Source: Pectobacterium versatile
Lineage (GTDB): Bacteria > Pseudomonadota > Gammaproteobacteria > Enterobacterales > Enterobacteriaceae
Direction of reading: 5' to 3'
Assembly (NCBI RefSeq): GCF_020166435.1
Contig: NZ_JAINZP010000003.1
Coordinates: 186,001 to 250,000 of the forward strand
DNA: 64,000 nt
Position 1 is the first letter of the stretch. Each line of letters starts with the position of its first letter. A program made the position numbers and the translations under genes. Shown here piece by piece: positions 18,008 to 28,201 of the stretch. Under the pieces are notes generated by a model. That model was not told the origin of the DNA and did not search any database. It worked only from the letters and a program-made list of their open reading frames with translations.

Positions 18008-21000
18008 TCGGTTTCTTCCTCCTGACGTGGCGCACGGCGGAAACGCATCGCCAGACGATCAAACAGCAGGTAGATCACCGGTGTGGTAAACAGCGTCAGG
18101 ATTTGGCTCATGATCAGGCCACCGACCATACAGATCCCCAGCGGCTGGCGCAGCTCTGCGCCGACGCCGGTACTCAGCATCAGCGGCAGCGCACTCAGCA
18201 GCGCCGCCATAGTGGTCATCAAAATCGGCCGGAAACGCAGCAGACAGGCCTGATAAATCGCGTCATACGGTTTCATGCCCTGTTCTCGCTCCGCCGCCAG
18301 CGCGAAGTCGATCATCATGATGGCGTTCTTCTTCACGATCCCGATGAGCAAAATGATCCCGATAATGGCGATCACATCCAGCTCATTCCCCGCCATCATG
18401 AGCGCCAGCAGTGCGCCGACGCCCGCCGTTGGCAGCGTAGACAAGATGGTGATCGGGTGAATAAAGCTCTCGTATAGCACGCCAAGCACAATGTACATCG
18501 CGACAATCGCCGCCACGATGAGCCATACGGTGCTGCTCAGCGCTGACTGGAACGCCAGCGTACTGCCCTGAAAGCGAGTGGTGATATCCGCAGGCAGGTT
18601 CATCTGCTGCTCGGCCTGCGTGATGGCATCAACCGCTTCGCCCAGCGCATAGCCTTTAGCGACGTTGAAGGAGATTGTCGTCGACGGGAACTGGTCGATA
18701 TGGTTGATTGCCAACGGCCCCTGACGCTCTTCAATGGTGGCAATGCTGCTGAGCGGAATGGTCCCGCCGTCGCTGCTGATGAGGCGTACGTCGTTCAGCG
18801 CGTCCAGACCGGTGTTGTTGGTCGTATCGTGCTCCAGCACCACGCGATACTGGCTGGCCTGCGTATAGATGGTGGAAACCAGTCGCTGACCAAAGGCATT
18901 GTACAGCGCGCTATCGACCTGTGACATTGTAATACCCAGACGGCTGGCGCTGTCGCGGTTCACGTTGACGTAGGCGACCGCTGCGCCGTCTTGCCAGTCG
19001 CTGCTGACATCCTCTAGCTGCGGCAGTTTTTTCAACTCGGTCATCAGCTTTGGCACCCACTCGCTCAGCTCGTCCAGCGACATCGCCTGCAAGGTAAACT
19101 GGTATTGCGTGCGGCTAATCTGGGTGTCGATGGTGAGATCCTGCACCGGTTGCAGATACAGCTGAATGCCGGGGATCTGGGCAGTTTGCTGTTGCAGGCG
19201 ACTGATGATCTCTGGAATACGTTCGCTGCGTTCACTGAGCGGTTTCAGGTTGATTTGCAGTCGGCCGCTGTTCAGCGCGGCGTTTGTGCCGTCAACGCCG
19301 ATGAACGAGGACACGCTTTCCACCGTCGGATCTTTCATGATGATGGATGCGACGCGCTGCTGGCGGTCGGCCATATTGCTGAACGAGACCGTCTGCGGTG
19401 CCTGCACGGTGCCCTGAATGATGCCGTTATCCTGTATCGGGAAGAAGCCTTTCGGGATCCAGATATAGAGCAAAACTGTCAGCAGCAGCGTACCGAGCGC
19501 GACGCTGAGTGTCAGCCACGGATGATTCAACACCTTGCGCAGCCAGACGCCGTAGGCATCAATCAGGCGAGTGAAGAAACGTTCGCTGGCGCGGGTAAAG
19601 CGGTTCTGTTTACGCAGCGACTGATGGCTCAGCATTCGTGCGCACATCATGGGCGTCAGCGTGAGTGACACGACGGCGGAAATCAGGATAGACACCGCTA
19701 GCGTGACGGCGAATTCGCGGAACAAGCGTCCGACGATATCGCCCATAAACAGCAGCGGGATCAGCACGGCGATGAGCGAGAAAGTCAGAGAGATAATGGT
19801 GAAGCCGATTTCCCCTGCACCTTTCAGCGCCGCGTTAAGCGGTTTTTCCCCTTTTTCGATATAGCGGGCGATGTTTTCAATCACCACGATGGCATCGTCC
19901 ACCACGAAACCGGTGGCGATGGTGAGCGCCATGAGCGTCAGGTTATTGATGGAGAAACCGAGAAAATACATGGCGGCAAAGGTGCCAATCAGCGACAGCG
20001 GCACGGCAATGCTGGGGATCAGCGTGGCGACGGCGTTACGCAAGAACAGGTAAATCACCATCACGACCAGCGCGATAGCCAGCAGCAGCTCAAACTGGAC
20101 GTCTTTCACCGAGGCGCGAATGCTGGTGGTGCGGTCAGTCAGCGTGGTGACTTCGACAGAGTTCGGCAGGCTGGCTTTTAACGCGGGCAGCATCTTACTA
20201 ATGCTGTCCGTGGTCGTGATGACGTTGGCACCCGGCTGGCGCTGAACGTTGATAATGATCGCCTGCTGCCGATTCGCCCAGGCACCGAGATGAATGTTCT
20301 CGGCGGCCTGCTCAATCGTTGCGACATCCTGAAGCCGCACCGGCGCGCCATTCTTCCATGCAACAATCAGCTTGCGGTAATCATCAACGGACTTCATCTG
20401 ATCGTTGGCGGAGAGCGTCACCGAGCGCGTCGGACCATCCAGGCTCCCCTTGGCGGAATTCACGTTGGCGGCAGTAATGGCGGTGCGGATCGTTTCGCTG
20501 GTCAAACCGTACGCCGCTAGCGCTGGCGCGTTCAGCCTGACCCGTACTGCCGGACGTTGCCCACCGGCTAACGATACTAGCCCGACGCCCGCCACCTGCG
20601 AGATTTTCTGCGCGATGCGGTTGTCCACCATGTCCTGCACCTGCGTCATCGACATGGCGCTGGAGGTGACGGCCAGCGTCATAATCGGCGGATCCGCCGG
20701 ATTCACTTTGCTGTAGGTCGGTGGGTAGGGCAGATCGTTAGGCAGCAGGTTGCTGGCCGCATTGATGGCGGCCTGAACGTCCTGTTCGGCGACGTCCAGC
20801 GATAGCTCAAGCTGGAATTGAAGCGTAATGACGGATGCGCCGCCTGCGCTCTGCGTCGACATCTGTTTTAGCCCGGACATCTGTCCGAACTGCCGCTCCA
20901 GCGGCGCGGTAATCGCCGAGGTCACCACGTCGGGGCTGGCACCGGGATACAGGGTAATAACCTGAATCGTCGGATAATCGACTTCGGGCAACGCGGACAC

Positions 21001-21126
21001 CGGCAGCGCCCGATAGCCGATAATACCGGCGAGCAGAATGGCGATCATCAGCAGCGTCGTGGCGACCGGACGCAGAATAAACAGGCGTGACGGCCCACCG
21101 CCGCTGGCTGGAACGGTATCCTGCAT
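18004..21126 (-). CDS. mdtB: RND multidrug efflux subunit MdtB
   Basis: A 1040-residue RND protein, the partner of MdtC. The N-terminus [21 protein letters not shown] is the usual first helix. [20 protein letters not shown] holds the TM4 acidic pair needed for proton translocation, and [18 protein letters not shown] the second-half repeat. Two large periplasmic loops follow TM1 and TM7, as in all HAE-1 pumps. The start overlaps the mdtA stop by one base, and the stop overlaps mdtC by four, so the three genes are tightly coupled. Length equals the E. coli protein. Confidence 0.96.
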   Translation of the reverse strand: MQDTVPASGGGPSRLFILRPVATTLLMIAILLAGIIGYRALPVSALPEVDYPTIQVITLYPGASPDVVTSAITAPLERQFGQMSGLKQMSTQSAGGASVITLQFQLELSLDVAEQDVQAAINAASNLLPNDLPYPPTYSKVNPADPPIMTLAVTSSAMSMTQVQDMVDNRIAQKISQVAGVGLVSLAGGQRPAVRVRLNAPALAAYGLTSETIRTAITAANVNSAKGSLDGPTRSVTLSANDQMKSVDDYRKLIVAWKNGAPVRLQDVATIEQAAENIHLGAWANRQQAIIINVQRQPGANVITTTDSISKMLPALKASLPNSVEVTTLTDRTTSIRASVKDVQFELLLAIALVVMVIYLFLRNAVATLIPSIAVPLSLIGTFAAMYFLGFSINNLTLMALTIATGFVVDDAIVVIENIARYIEKGEKPLNAALKGAGEIGFTIISLTFSLIAVLIPLLFMGDIVGRLFREFAVTLAVSILISAVVSLTLTPMMCARMLSHQSLRKQNRFTRASERFFTRLIDAYGVWLRKVLNHPWLTLSVALGTLLLTVLLYIWIPKGFFPIQDNGIIQGTVQAPQTVSFSNMADRQQRVASIIMKDPTVESVSSFIGVDGTNAALNSGRLQINLKPLSERSERIPEIISRLQQQTAQIPGIQLYLQPVQDLTIDTQISRTQYQFTLQAMSLDELSEWVPKLMTELKKLPQLEDVSSDWQDGAAVAYVNVNRDSASRLGITMSQVDSALYNAFGQRLVSTIYTQASQYRVVLEHDTTNNTGLDALNDVRLISSDGGTIPLSSIATIEERQGPLAINHIDQFPSTTISFNVAKGYALGEAVDAITQAEQQMNLPADITTRFQGSTLAFQSALSSTVWLIVAAIVAMYIVLGVLYESFIHPITILSTLPTAGVGALLALMMAGNELDVIAIIGIILLIGIVKKNAIMMIDFALAAEREQGMKPYDAIYQACLLRFRPILMTTMAALLSALPLMLSTGVGAELRQPLGICMVGGLIMSQILTLFTTPVIYLLFDRLAMRFRRAPRQEEETE

Positions 21127-22361
21127 CAGGATTTCTCCCCAGCGATTGCGGGCGTTTTCTCCGTCAACGCTGAGGGAATGACTTCCACTTTCGCGCCTTC
21201 GGTCAGGCGGTCGATACCGTCAGTCACGACCTGAACATTCGCGTCCAGCCCGGCGGTCACGACAACCAACTGGCCGTACTGAATACTGGTGGTAACCTGA
21301 CGCTTACTCACTTCATTTTTATCATTCAGAATCCAGACGAAGCGGCCTTCATTGCCCATTTGTACGGCGGCGGACGGCGCGACGACGGCATTTTTCAGCG
21401 TGTCGACCTTCATGCGGATATTCACGAACTGGTTCGGGAACAGGGCATCGTCCAGATTGTCAAAACGCGCTTTGAGCTTGATCGTGCCCGTGGTGGCGTC
21501 GATCTGGTTGTCCATGCTCAGCAGGATGCCCTGCGAGAGTTTCTTTTGATTAGCACGATCCCAGGCTTCTACCACGGGCGGCTGACCTGATTTCTGCGCA
21601 CTCAGAATCGTGGAGATTTCCGCTTCCGGTACGGTAAAGACCACATCAATAGGGTAGGTCTGCGTAATCACGACAATGCCATTGGTGTCGCCGCTGGTGA
21701 TGTAATTCCCCACATCGACCTGTTTTAAACCGATCCGACCGCTGATAGGGGCGGTGATTTTGCTGTAATCCAGCTGAAGCTGTGCGCTGGCGACGGCACC
21801 TTCATCGGCTTTTAGCGTGCCTTCCGCCTGACGAACGGCGGCGGTCTGCGCATCCAGTTCTTGACGGGAGATCAGGTTGGTTTTCACCAACTGCTGATAG
21901 CGCGCTAAATCCTGTCGGGCGTTAGCCAGTGAGGCCTGATCTTTTGCCAACTGTCCCTGAGCCTGCGTCAGCTCAACCTGAAAAGGACGAGGGTCGATTT
22001 CCGCCAGCAGCTCGCCAGCCTTAACCTGTTGCCCTTCCTGAAAGTGCAACGCCATCAACTGACCGTTCACCCGGCTGCGCAGCGTCACAGTATTGGCTGC
22101 CGTCACAGTGCCTAAACCTGACAGATAATAGGGCACGGAAGCGGATTGCGTCATCGCAGCCTGCACAGGGGCCAGCGTGCGCATAGCAGCGCGGCGTCCA
22201 CCGCCATTGCTATTGCTTCCCGAATGTGACGTACGGGCGGCATGCTGTTCACTCGTGCCAGGGGCGGCAGGCGGTACCTGGGTAAAATGGCGCCAGATCA
22301 GTACGGCAATAGCGATAACGGCGGCAATTACCAGCAGGCCTCGGATACGTTTGGCATTCAT
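21126..22361 (-). CDS. mdtA: Membrane fusion (periplasmic adaptor) protein MdtA
   Basis: A 411-residue periplasmic adaptor that links MdtBC to an outer-membrane channel. It begins with an N-terminal membrane anchor ([19 protein letters not shown]). The lipoyl/barrel-sandwich halves are recognisable ([26 protein letters not shown] and, after the alpha-helical hairpin at ~125-185, [19 protein letters not shown]). The beta-barrel and membrane-proximal domains run to the end. It is the first gene of the operon, so the promoter should lie in 22362-22606. I could not identify a clear BaeR box there; an ERIC remnant is present. Confidence 0.95.
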   Translation of the reverse strand: MNAKRIRGLLVIAAVIAIAVLIWRHFTQVPPAAPGTSEQHAARTSHSGSNSNGGGRRAAMRTLAPVQAAMTQSASVPYYLSGLGTVTAANTVTLRSRVNGQLMALHFQEGQQVKAGELLAEIDPRPFQVELTQAQGQLAKDQASLANARQDLARYQQLVKTNLISRQELDAQTAAVRQAEGTLKADEGAVASAQLQLDYSKITAPISGRIGLKQVDVGNYITSGDTNGIVVITQTYPIDVVFTVPEAEISTILSAQKSGQPPVVEAWDRANQKKLSQGILLSMDNQIDATTGTIKLKARFDNLDDALFPNQFVNIRMKVDTLKNAVVAPSAAVQMGNEGRFVWILNDKNEVSKRQVTTSIQYGQLVVVTAGLDANVQVVTDGIDRLTEGAKVEVIPSALTEKTPAIAGEKS

Positions 22362-22408
22362 AGTGATGGATTACTCTCTCCAGGTTGCGCGGGAGGCACG
22401 GCGTAGCC

Positions 22409-22436
22409 GCATACTTCACGCTGCATGTGCGTTGGC
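22409..22436. repeat. ERIC remnant upstream of mdtA
   Basis: GCATACTTCACGCTGCATGT followed by GCGTTGGC differs from the left arm of the ERIC at 57629 at only two or three positions, then similarity stops. It is a short leftover of an ERIC element in the mdtA promoter region. Confidence 0.6.
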
Positions 22437-22550
22437 TGTCATACCCAGCACGTTATTAGACCAATGGCCTTATTTTACTAGTTTAAACAAGGGATGCCGG
22501 ACAAAAATGAAGGAATTATGGAAGATATGTCAGGGTTTGTAGGAAAAAGA

Positions 22551-22575
22551 ATCCGGCAGCACAAGGCTGCCGGAT
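22551..22575 (-). terminator. nupC terminator
   Basis: ATCCGGCAGC and GCTGCCGGAT form a perfect ten-base stem with an ACAAG loop, 31 bases after the nupC stop. On the minus strand it is followed by TCTTTTTCC. A good intrinsic terminator. Confidence 0.85.
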
Positions 22576-22606
22576 AGAGATAAAAATTTTATAACGTGAT
22601 GAAGGA

Positions 22607-23803
22607 TTACAGCACCAGACCGGCAATAGCGGCGGAAAGGATGCTCACCAGCGTAGAACCGTAAACCAGCTTCAGGCCGAAACGGGAAACCACGTTGCCC
22701 TGTTGTTCGTTCAGGCCTTTAATCGCACCGGCAATAATACCGATGGACGAGAAGTTGGCGAAGGACACCAGGAACACAGACAGGATGCCCACGCTGCGTG
22801 GAGACAGTTCGCCTGCTACTTTTTGCAGCTCCAGCATCGCCACAAATTCGTTAGAAACCAGTTTGGTTGCCATGATGCTACCAACCTGAAGGGCTTCGTG
22901 AGACGGGATACCCATGATCCAGGCGAACGGATAGAACACGTAGCCGAGGACTTCCTGGAAGCTGATGCCAAAAATGGCGCTGAAAATCGCGTTGACTGCG
23001 GCAATCAGTGCAATGAAGCCGATCAGCATCGCTGCAACGATAACGGCCACTTTGAAGCCTGCCAGAATGTATTCGCCCAGCATTTCAAAGAAGCTCTGAT
23101 TTTCATGCAGATTACCCAACTGCAATTCCTGCTCTTCACCGACTTTGTAGGGGTTAATCAGCGACAGCACGATGAAGGTACTGAACATGTTCAGAATCAG
23201 CGCGGCAACGACGAATTTGGCATCCAGCATAGACATGTACGCACCGACGATAGACATCGAAACGGTCGACATGGCGGTCGCGGACATGGTGTACATGCGT
23301 TTTTCGGACATCTTGCCCAGAATGTCTTTGTAGGCAATGAAGTTTTCGGACTGGCCGAGAATCAGTGAACTGACTGCGTTAAAGGATTCCAATTTACCCA
23401 TGCCGTTCACTTTGGACAGAACCGTACCAATCGCGCGGATGATGATGGGCAGCACTCTAATGTGTTGCAGGATACCGATCAGCGCGGAAATGAAGACGAT
23501 AGGGCAGAGCACTTTAAAGAAGAAGGAAATCAGGTTCTTCTCACTGTTAACCATGTCACCGAATACGAAGTCCGTCCCTTGACCTGCAAATCCGAGTAGT
23601 TTGTCGAATAGCGCTGCGACCCCTTTGACTGCGCCTAATCCGATGTCGGAGTACAGGAAGAAATAAGCGAGCAAAATTTCGATGACGAGTAACTGAATAA
23701 TAAAACGAATACGAATACTTTTACGATCGCGGCAGACGAGTAGTGCCAGCGCCGCAACAACAACCAGCGCCAGAATAAATTGCGCGATATGGGACAGGGA
23801 CAT
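22607..23803 (-). CDS. nupC: Nucleoside:H+ symporter NupC
   Basis: A 398-residue concentrative nucleoside transporter of the inner membrane. It takes up pyrimidine nucleosides and adenosine with protons. Very close to E. coli NupC throughout, including [40 protein letters not shown] (with the substrate-contacting GQSE) and the C-terminal [18 protein letters not shown]. About ten membrane segments. A loop near residue 270 is a few residues shorter than in E. coli. A GGAG site lies six bases before the ATG. It is monocistronic with its own terminator. CytR/CRP control is known in E. coli; I did not resolve operator sites in 23804-24060. Confidence 0.95.
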   Translation of the reverse strand: MSLSHIAQFILALVVVAALALLVCRDRKSIRIRFIIQLLVIEILLAYFFLYSDIGLGAVKGVAALFDKLLGFAGQGTDFVFGDMVNSEKNLISFFFKVLCPIVFISALIGILQHIRVLPIIIRAIGTVLSKVNGMGKLESFNAVSSLILGQSENFIAYKDILGKMSEKRMYTMSATAMSTVSMSIVGAYMSMLDAKFVVAALILNMFSTFIVLSLINPYKVGEEQELQLGNLHENQSFFEMLGEYILAGFKVAVIVAAMLIGFIALIAAVNAIFSAIFGISFQEVLGYVFYPFAWIMGIPSHEALQVGSIMATKLVSNEFVAMLELQKVAGELSPRSVGILSVFLVSFANFSSIGIIAGAIKGLNEQQGNVVSRFGLKLVYGSTLVSILSAAIAGLVL

Positions 23804-24060
23804 GTGTGCTCCAAATATGAGGCAGGCCTAATTTTCCACGTCATTTTATGTAACGCGTGCATTAAAAATGAGAGGAAGAACGCAAAAAAACAATTATACC
23901 TTGGGATTTTATCTAAACTAAATGCTACGTCTCGTTATTCGCACTTTTCTGGTCATTCATTATTCTTATTCCACACAGAAAGTGACGTCGGCCTACTTGA
24001 GGTTGCAGGCTGGCGGGGCTTTTCATGATGTTTTCTGCATGATTCAAAAGGAGAGTGATT

Positions 24061-25026
24061 ATGTCAGTATCAGATACCACACGTGAGCTTGGACGTTCTG
24101 GGATCGTGGTTCCACCTTTTTCTTTCGGCGGTAATGTCTTTGGCTGGACGGTTGACGAATCGACGTCGTTCAGCCTGTTGGATGCGCTGCTGGCGCACGG
24201 GCTGAATTTCATTGATACTGCTGATGTTTACTCGCGCTGGGCTACCGGTAATCAGGGCGGTGAATCTGAAACGATCATCGGTAACTGGCTGAAAAAAAGC
24301 GGCCAGCGTGACAAGGTCATTCTTGCCACCAAAGTGGGTATGGATTTAGGCGATGGCAAGAAAGGGCTGTCTCCCCGCTATATTCGACAGGCGGTCGAGG
24401 CCTCATTACAGCGTTTGCAAACTGACTACATCGATCTCTATCAGGCACATACTGACGACAAAGATACACCGCTGGAAGAAACGCTGGCCGCGTTTGATGC
24501 GCTGATTAAAGAGGGCAAAGTGCGCGCGATTGGGGCGTCTAACTACAGTGCGACGCGTCTGGCGGAGGCGCTGAAAGTCAGTAAAGCCAACCATCTGGCG
24601 CGTTATGAAACGCTGCAACCGGAATACAATTTGTACGATCGGCAGGGTTATGAGGCCGCGCTAGAGCCGCTGGTGCGTGAGCAGGGGATTGGCGTCATTA
24701 GCTACTATTCGCTGGCTAGCGGGTTTCTGTCAGGCAAGTATCGTCAGCCGAAGGATGCGTCGAAAAGCGCACGCGGGCAGGGCGTAGTAGAAAAATACCT
24801 GAACGAGCGCGGTCGCACCATTTTGGAAGCGTTGGATAGCGTGGCGAATGCGCATCAGACGACGCCATCGCAGGTCGCGCTGGCCTGGCTGATTGCACGT
24901 CCGAGCATCACGGCCCCAATCGCCAGTGCGACGTCGCTGGAACAGGTCGCAGAACTGGCGGGCGCGACGCGGCTGGTGCTGCCAGCAGAAGATATTGAAC
25001 TGTTGAATCGTGCGAGTCGCTATTAG
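24061..25026 (+). CDS. Aldo/keto reductase
   Basis: A 321-residue NADPH-dependent oxidoreductase with the AKR TIM-barrel. The catalytic tetrad is visible: Asp and Tyr in FIDTADVYSRW, Lys in VILATKVG, His in YQAHTDD. The C-terminal cofactor loop is ITAPIASATSLEQVAEL. Substrate unknown; members of this subgroup reduce a range of aldehydes and ketones. The start at 24061 is preferred over an ATG two codons upstream because AGGAG lies seven bases before it. It stands alone, divergent from nupC, and is followed by a family A repeat. Confidence 0.9.
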   Translation: MSVSDTTRELGRSGIVVPPFSFGGNVFGWTVDESTSFSLLDALLAHGLNFIDTADVYSRWATGNQGGESETIIGNWLKKSGQRDKVILATKVGMDLGDGKKGLSPRYIRQAVEASLQRLQTDYIDLYQAHTDDKDTPLEETLAAFDALIKEGKVRAIGASNYSATRLAEALKVSKANHLARYETLQPEYNLYDRQGYEAALEPLVREQGIGVISYYSLASGFLSGKYRQPKDASKSARGQGVVEKYLNERGRTILEALDSVANAHQTTPSQVALAWLIARPSITAPIASATSLEQVAELAGATRLVLPAEDIELLNRASRY

Positions 25027-25083
25027 GAAATTGCCTTCTTCGCAGGTGTTTCTTCATTACACTTTATATGCGGGTGTGGAAAT

Positions 25084-25378
25084 GGTTTCGTGCGCCATCA
25101 TACCGCCATTTTCATGCTACCTCGTAGCACGCGCCCGACATAGGGGGCTACGCCAGCCCCCTATGAACCCCGGCTTTTGGCGGGAATTATGCCGCTTACG
25201 CGGTGCCATCGGTGTTCATGACCGCTAATCGAGCCACCAGTGACGCGTTCCCGACGCGGCACTGGTTTTCGCGACGTCCTGTCGCTCACTCGGCGGTCAA
25301 GCCCACCGCTGCATAATTTTTACGCCAGATAACGGCAAGATACTCATACATTTACAACATTTATCGCGCACGAAACCG
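25084..25378. repeat. Family A structured repeat, full-length copy with terminal inverted repeats
   Basis: The 295-bp element begins GGTTTCGTGCGC and ends with its exact reverse complement GCGCACGAAACC. Internal stems are GCTAC/GTAGC (25116-25128), an 11-bp stem CATAGGGGGCT/AGCCCCCTATG (25139-25165), CCAGTG/CACTGG (25237-25265) and GCGAC/GTCGC (25271-25285). The copy at 34666 has the same stems at the same places with altered sequence. It fills the 395-bp gap between the aldo/keto reductase and the EIIB gene. A 72-codon frame crossing it has no ribosome site and is taken as spurious. Confidence 0.8.
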
Positions 25379-25421
25379 CCTCAACAGTGGCATAAAAATG
25401 TGACTAAGAGACAGCGAACAT

Positions 25422-25763
25422 TTAGCGCGCTTCTGCTCCATCATCCTCAAACCAGGCGGCTAACTCGCGGCGCAGGTTATCCGACTGGGTGCCGAAGATG
25501 GCCTGTACCTGATGGCCGACGATGATCACGCCGATAGCGCCCAGTTTTTGCAGACTGTCGCTGTTAACCAGCCGTAGGCTGTGAACCTCGACCCGCAGGC
25601 GGGTGATGCAGGCATCCAGACTGACGATATTTTCTTTGCCGCCAAAGGCGGTTACCAACTGCTGCAAGTTTTCTTTGTCTAGCGGTGAAGCGATTTCAAT
25701 CTCGGTAATTTGCTTACCCAACATTGATGCGAACAATTTCCGAAAATTGTGAATCTTGCCCAT
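25422..25763 (-). CDS. Orphan PTS EIIB domain protein (glucose-type)
   Basis: A 113-residue single-domain EIIB of the glucose/maltose PTS type. The phosphocysteine is in SLDACITRLRVEVHSL, and GAIGVIIVGHQVQAIFGTQ is the conserved second half. No membrane EIIC or other PTS gene is nearby, so its partner is elsewhere or it acts in regulation. The ATG at 25763 is chosen over the GTG three codons upstream because AGAGG lies eight bases before it. It lies on the same strand about 150 bases after ganB, with a family B hairpin between, so it may be read through from the gan operon. Confidence 0.85.
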   Translation of the reverse strand: MGKIHNFRKLFASMLGKQITEIEIASPLDKENLQQLVTAFGGKENIVSLDACITRLRVEVHSLRLVNSDSLQKLGAIGVIIVGHQVQAIFGTQSDNLRRELAAWFEDDGAEAR

Positions 25764-25830
25764 CGTAGTCACCTCTTCGTTTGTTTATCAGCGTGCGTAT
25801 GATAATGCCGTTCACGTAACATTACTGTTA

Positions 25831-25880
25831 GGCGACACACGGTGATGAGGTTCCGTAGGAACGTCTTCACCGCGCTCGCC
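25831..25880. repeat. Family B long-hairpin repeat, copy 2
   Basis: GGCGA pairs with TCGCC around an inner CGGTGATG-AGG-TTCC-GTA-GGAA-CGT-CTTCACCG hairpin. It matches the copy at 9761 in the inner stem. It lies 34 bases after the ganB stop and could end or stabilise the gan mRNA, although no T-run follows. Confidence 0.65.
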
Positions 25881-25914
25881 CAGTATCGTAATGCTTAGCC
25901 AACAAGCATGAGCC

Positions 25915-27975
25915 TTACTGTAGCGCGCGGCGTAGAATCCGGCAGCCATAGCCTGACAGGTCAATAAACCCCGAAAGCGTGCTGCCCGTCGTCATTTCCT
26001 CGTAGGTGGCTGGCAGCGCGATCTGTTGCGGCGTTGCGGTGTAGTTCTGTACGAAGATGAACTCGCTTTCTCCGTCATCGCGGCGATGAGCGACAATGCC
26101 GTAGGGCAGGTCGGTCGGCAGCGCACGCGGTAGATCCAGCGTCTGTATCAGCGTGGTGAAGAAATCACGCTGGAAGGCGAGATCGTTGCGCGACGCGATA
26201 TAATAGGCCTGCCCTTTGCCGTGATCATTGACTGTAACAGCCGGACGACCCGCGTAGAAATCGCTGTCATAGGTTGCCAGCGCCCGCGCGCCTTCCAGAT
26301 GAATCAACTCGCACAGGTGGGTGACCTGATACGGGCCGACCAGACGTTGCTCGTTGCCGTCCAGACCGCTGATGCTGTTGCTTTCATGATCGTACAGCCC
26401 ATCGATTTCTTCTGCCCAGATCCCCATGATCGGACGCAGCGGGCCAGGGAAACCGTTTTGGTGACACAGATCGGTTTCGTTGACGACGCCAGACCAGTAG
26501 GTGGTGACGAAGCGACCGCCTTGTTTGACGAAGGCATCGACACGTTCGGCAAAGCCATCGCGTACCATGTAGAGCATCGGTGCGATCACGAGCTGATAAC
26601 CGCTGAGATCGACATCGGCGTTGATGATATCCACCGCCACGCCCTGTTCCCAGAACGTACGATAATGCTCGGTGACAGTTTTTTCGTAGAACAGCCCCGC
26701 GTTGCGCGGCCCTTGGGCGTTATCCATTGCCCAGCGGCTTTCCCAGTCGAAAATGATGGCGACTTTGGCGTCAACCCGACTGCCTGCCACCGGTGCGAGT
26801 TTGTTGAGTATGTCACCCAATTCCTGCACTTCACGCCCTACGCGGGTGTTGATGTGTCCGACATGATCGACCACGGCACCGTGGAATTTTTCAACGGAAC
26901 CGCGGCTCTTACGCCACTGGAAATACTGCACGGAGTCTGACCCGTGCGCGACGGCCTGAAGCGAAGACAGGATATGCATGCCCGGCTTTTTCAGTTTGCT
27001 GATCGGTTGCCAGTTGGTCAGGCTCGGCGTTGACTCCATCAGGTAGAACGGTTTTCCACCTTTCAGCGTACGCATCAGATCGTGATACATCGCGGTGTAG
27101 GCGCCCAGCGTGCAGTCATCTTCCGCGTTATGCCACAGCGGGTAGCTGTCCCAGGAGACGAAGTCGATCACCTTCGCCAACTGCCAGTAGTCGTAATCAT
27201 AGAAATATTCCATGAAGTTCGTCGTCGTTGGCAGAGACGGATTTTCAGCTTTTAGCGGTGCAATTTCGGCGGCACAAAAATCGCTGACCTGTGAGGTGTT
27301 AAAGCGTTTCCAGTCCAGATTCAGGCCGTGGATGGATACTTCACCGATGGACGACGGGGGTTCTAACTGTGACCAGTCGGTGTAGGTGTGGCTCCAGAAG
27401 GTGCTCCACCACGCTTTATTCAGTGCGTCTATTGTGCCGTAGCGCGCTTTCAGCCAGCTCTGGAAAGTGCTGCGGCAGGTATCGCAATGGCATTCGCCGC
27501 TGTATTCGTTGGAAATATGCCAGCCGATCACCGCAGGATGGTGCGAGTAACGCTTTGCCAACTGGGTGTTGATTTGTTTTACTTTCTCGCGATAGTTCGG
27601 CGAGCTCAGGCAGTGGTTGTGGCGACCGCCGTGCAGCGCTTGCACGCGGTTGCTGCCCACGCGCAGCACGTCTGGGTATTTCTGCGATAGCCAAGCCGGG
27701 CGTGCGCCGCTCGGTGTTGCCAGGAAAACGAAGATACCGTTGGCATACAGCGTGTCGAGGATGCCATCCAGCCAGCCAAATTCGTAGCGACCTTCTTCCG
27801 GCTCAATCCCAGACCAGCTGAAAATACCCACGGACATGACGTTGCACTGGGTCTGCTTCATCATCTCAATGTCTTTTTCCAGAACCTCTGGGTCATCCAG
27901 CCATTGGTCAGGGTTATAGTCTGCGCCGTGCAGCAGAACAGGCACCTTGCTGCTTAGCGGGGGGAATTTGAACAT
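25915..27975 (-). CDS. ganB: Beta-galactosidase, GH42 (GanB)
   Basis: A 686-residue cytoplasmic GH42 beta-galactosidase that releases galactose from imported galacto-oligosaccharides. The N-terminal barrel has the metal-binding cysteines (NHCLSS, ECHCDTC), the acid/base Glu in GWHISNEYSGE and the nucleophile Glu in FYLMESTPSLTNW. A Rossmann-like middle domain (VIAPMLYMVRDGFAERV) and a small beta C-terminal domain follow. There is no signal peptide, which fits the Dickeya GanB described as cytoplasmic. AGGAGA lies before the ATG. It is the last clear gene of ganEFGAB. Confidence 0.95.
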   Translation of the reverse strand: MFKFPPLSSKVPVLLHGADYNPDQWLDDPEVLEKDIEMMKQTQCNVMSVGIFSWSGIEPEEGRYEFGWLDGILDTLYANGIFVFLATPSGARPAWLSQKYPDVLRVGSNRVQALHGGRHNHCLSSPNYREKVKQINTQLAKRYSHHPAVIGWHISNEYSGECHCDTCRSTFQSWLKARYGTIDALNKAWWSTFWSHTYTDWSQLEPPSSIGEVSIHGLNLDWKRFNTSQVSDFCAAEIAPLKAENPSLPTTTNFMEYFYDYDYWQLAKVIDFVSWDSYPLWHNAEDDCTLGAYTAMYHDLMRTLKGGKPFYLMESTPSLTNWQPISKLKKPGMHILSSLQAVAHGSDSVQYFQWRKSRGSVEKFHGAVVDHVGHINTRVGREVQELGDILNKLAPVAGSRVDAKVAIIFDWESRWAMDNAQGPRNAGLFYEKTVTEHYRTFWEQGVAVDIINADVDLSGYQLVIAPMLYMVRDGFAERVDAFVKQGGRFVTTYWSGVVNETDLCHQNGFPGPLRPIMGIWAEEIDGLYDHESNSISGLDGNEQRLVGPYQVTHLCELIHLEGARALATYDSDFYAGRPAVTVNDHGKGQAYYIASRNDLAFQRDFFTTLIQTLDLPRALPTDLPYGIVAHRRDDGESEFIFVQNYTATPQQIALPATYEEMTTGSTLSGFIDLSGYGCRILRRALQ

Positions 27976-27985
27976 CGTTCTCTCC

Positions 27986-28196
27986 TAAACGGGTTGTCAC
28001 GCTCTGAATACGGTTTGCGTGTTCGAGATAGCTGGCAATGTGCTGATGCGGCGATGATGGGTAGATCGTAAAGACGCTGTGAATACATCCCTGTACGCTC
28101 GGGTTGCGCCATCCCTGGCGCAAACGCTTTACTCTTCTATCCCATTATCGCCGCTCTTGTTCAGTTAAACGGGTTGTCACGCTCTGAATACGGTTT
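27986..28196. repeat. 31-bp perfect direct repeat flanking a 149-bp segment between ganA and ganB
   Basis: The same 31 bases, beginning TAAACGGGTTGTCACGC and ending TGAATACGGTTT, occur at 27986-28016 and 28166-28196. They enclose 149 bp with no gene but with a GCGCC/GGCGC hairpin. The outer copies touch the ganB ribosome site and nearly touch the ganA stop. It looks like a short sequence duplication or the trace of a lost or inserted element. Confidence 0.85.
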
Positions 28197-28201
28197 ACGA
28201 C

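Noticed and set aside
22362-22606. BaeR binding site upstream of mdtA
   Set aside because: I could not find a convincing BaeR box; the region is partly an ERIC remnant.
22703-23368. Plus-strand open frame (221 codons) opposite nupC
   Set aside because: Rich in Gln, His and Arg as antisense frames of membrane proteins usually are; nupC on the minus strand explains the region.
25010-25228. Short frame across family A copy 2 (and similar ones at 14670-14912 and 34676-34918)
   Set aside because: They translate the hairpins of the repeat, are not preserved in frame or length between copies, and have no ribosome site. I treat them as spurious.
25084-25378. Family A as a transposon with its own transposase
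   Set aside because: At 144-295 bp no copy can encode a transposase. Mobilisation in trans is possible, but no target duplication was evident.
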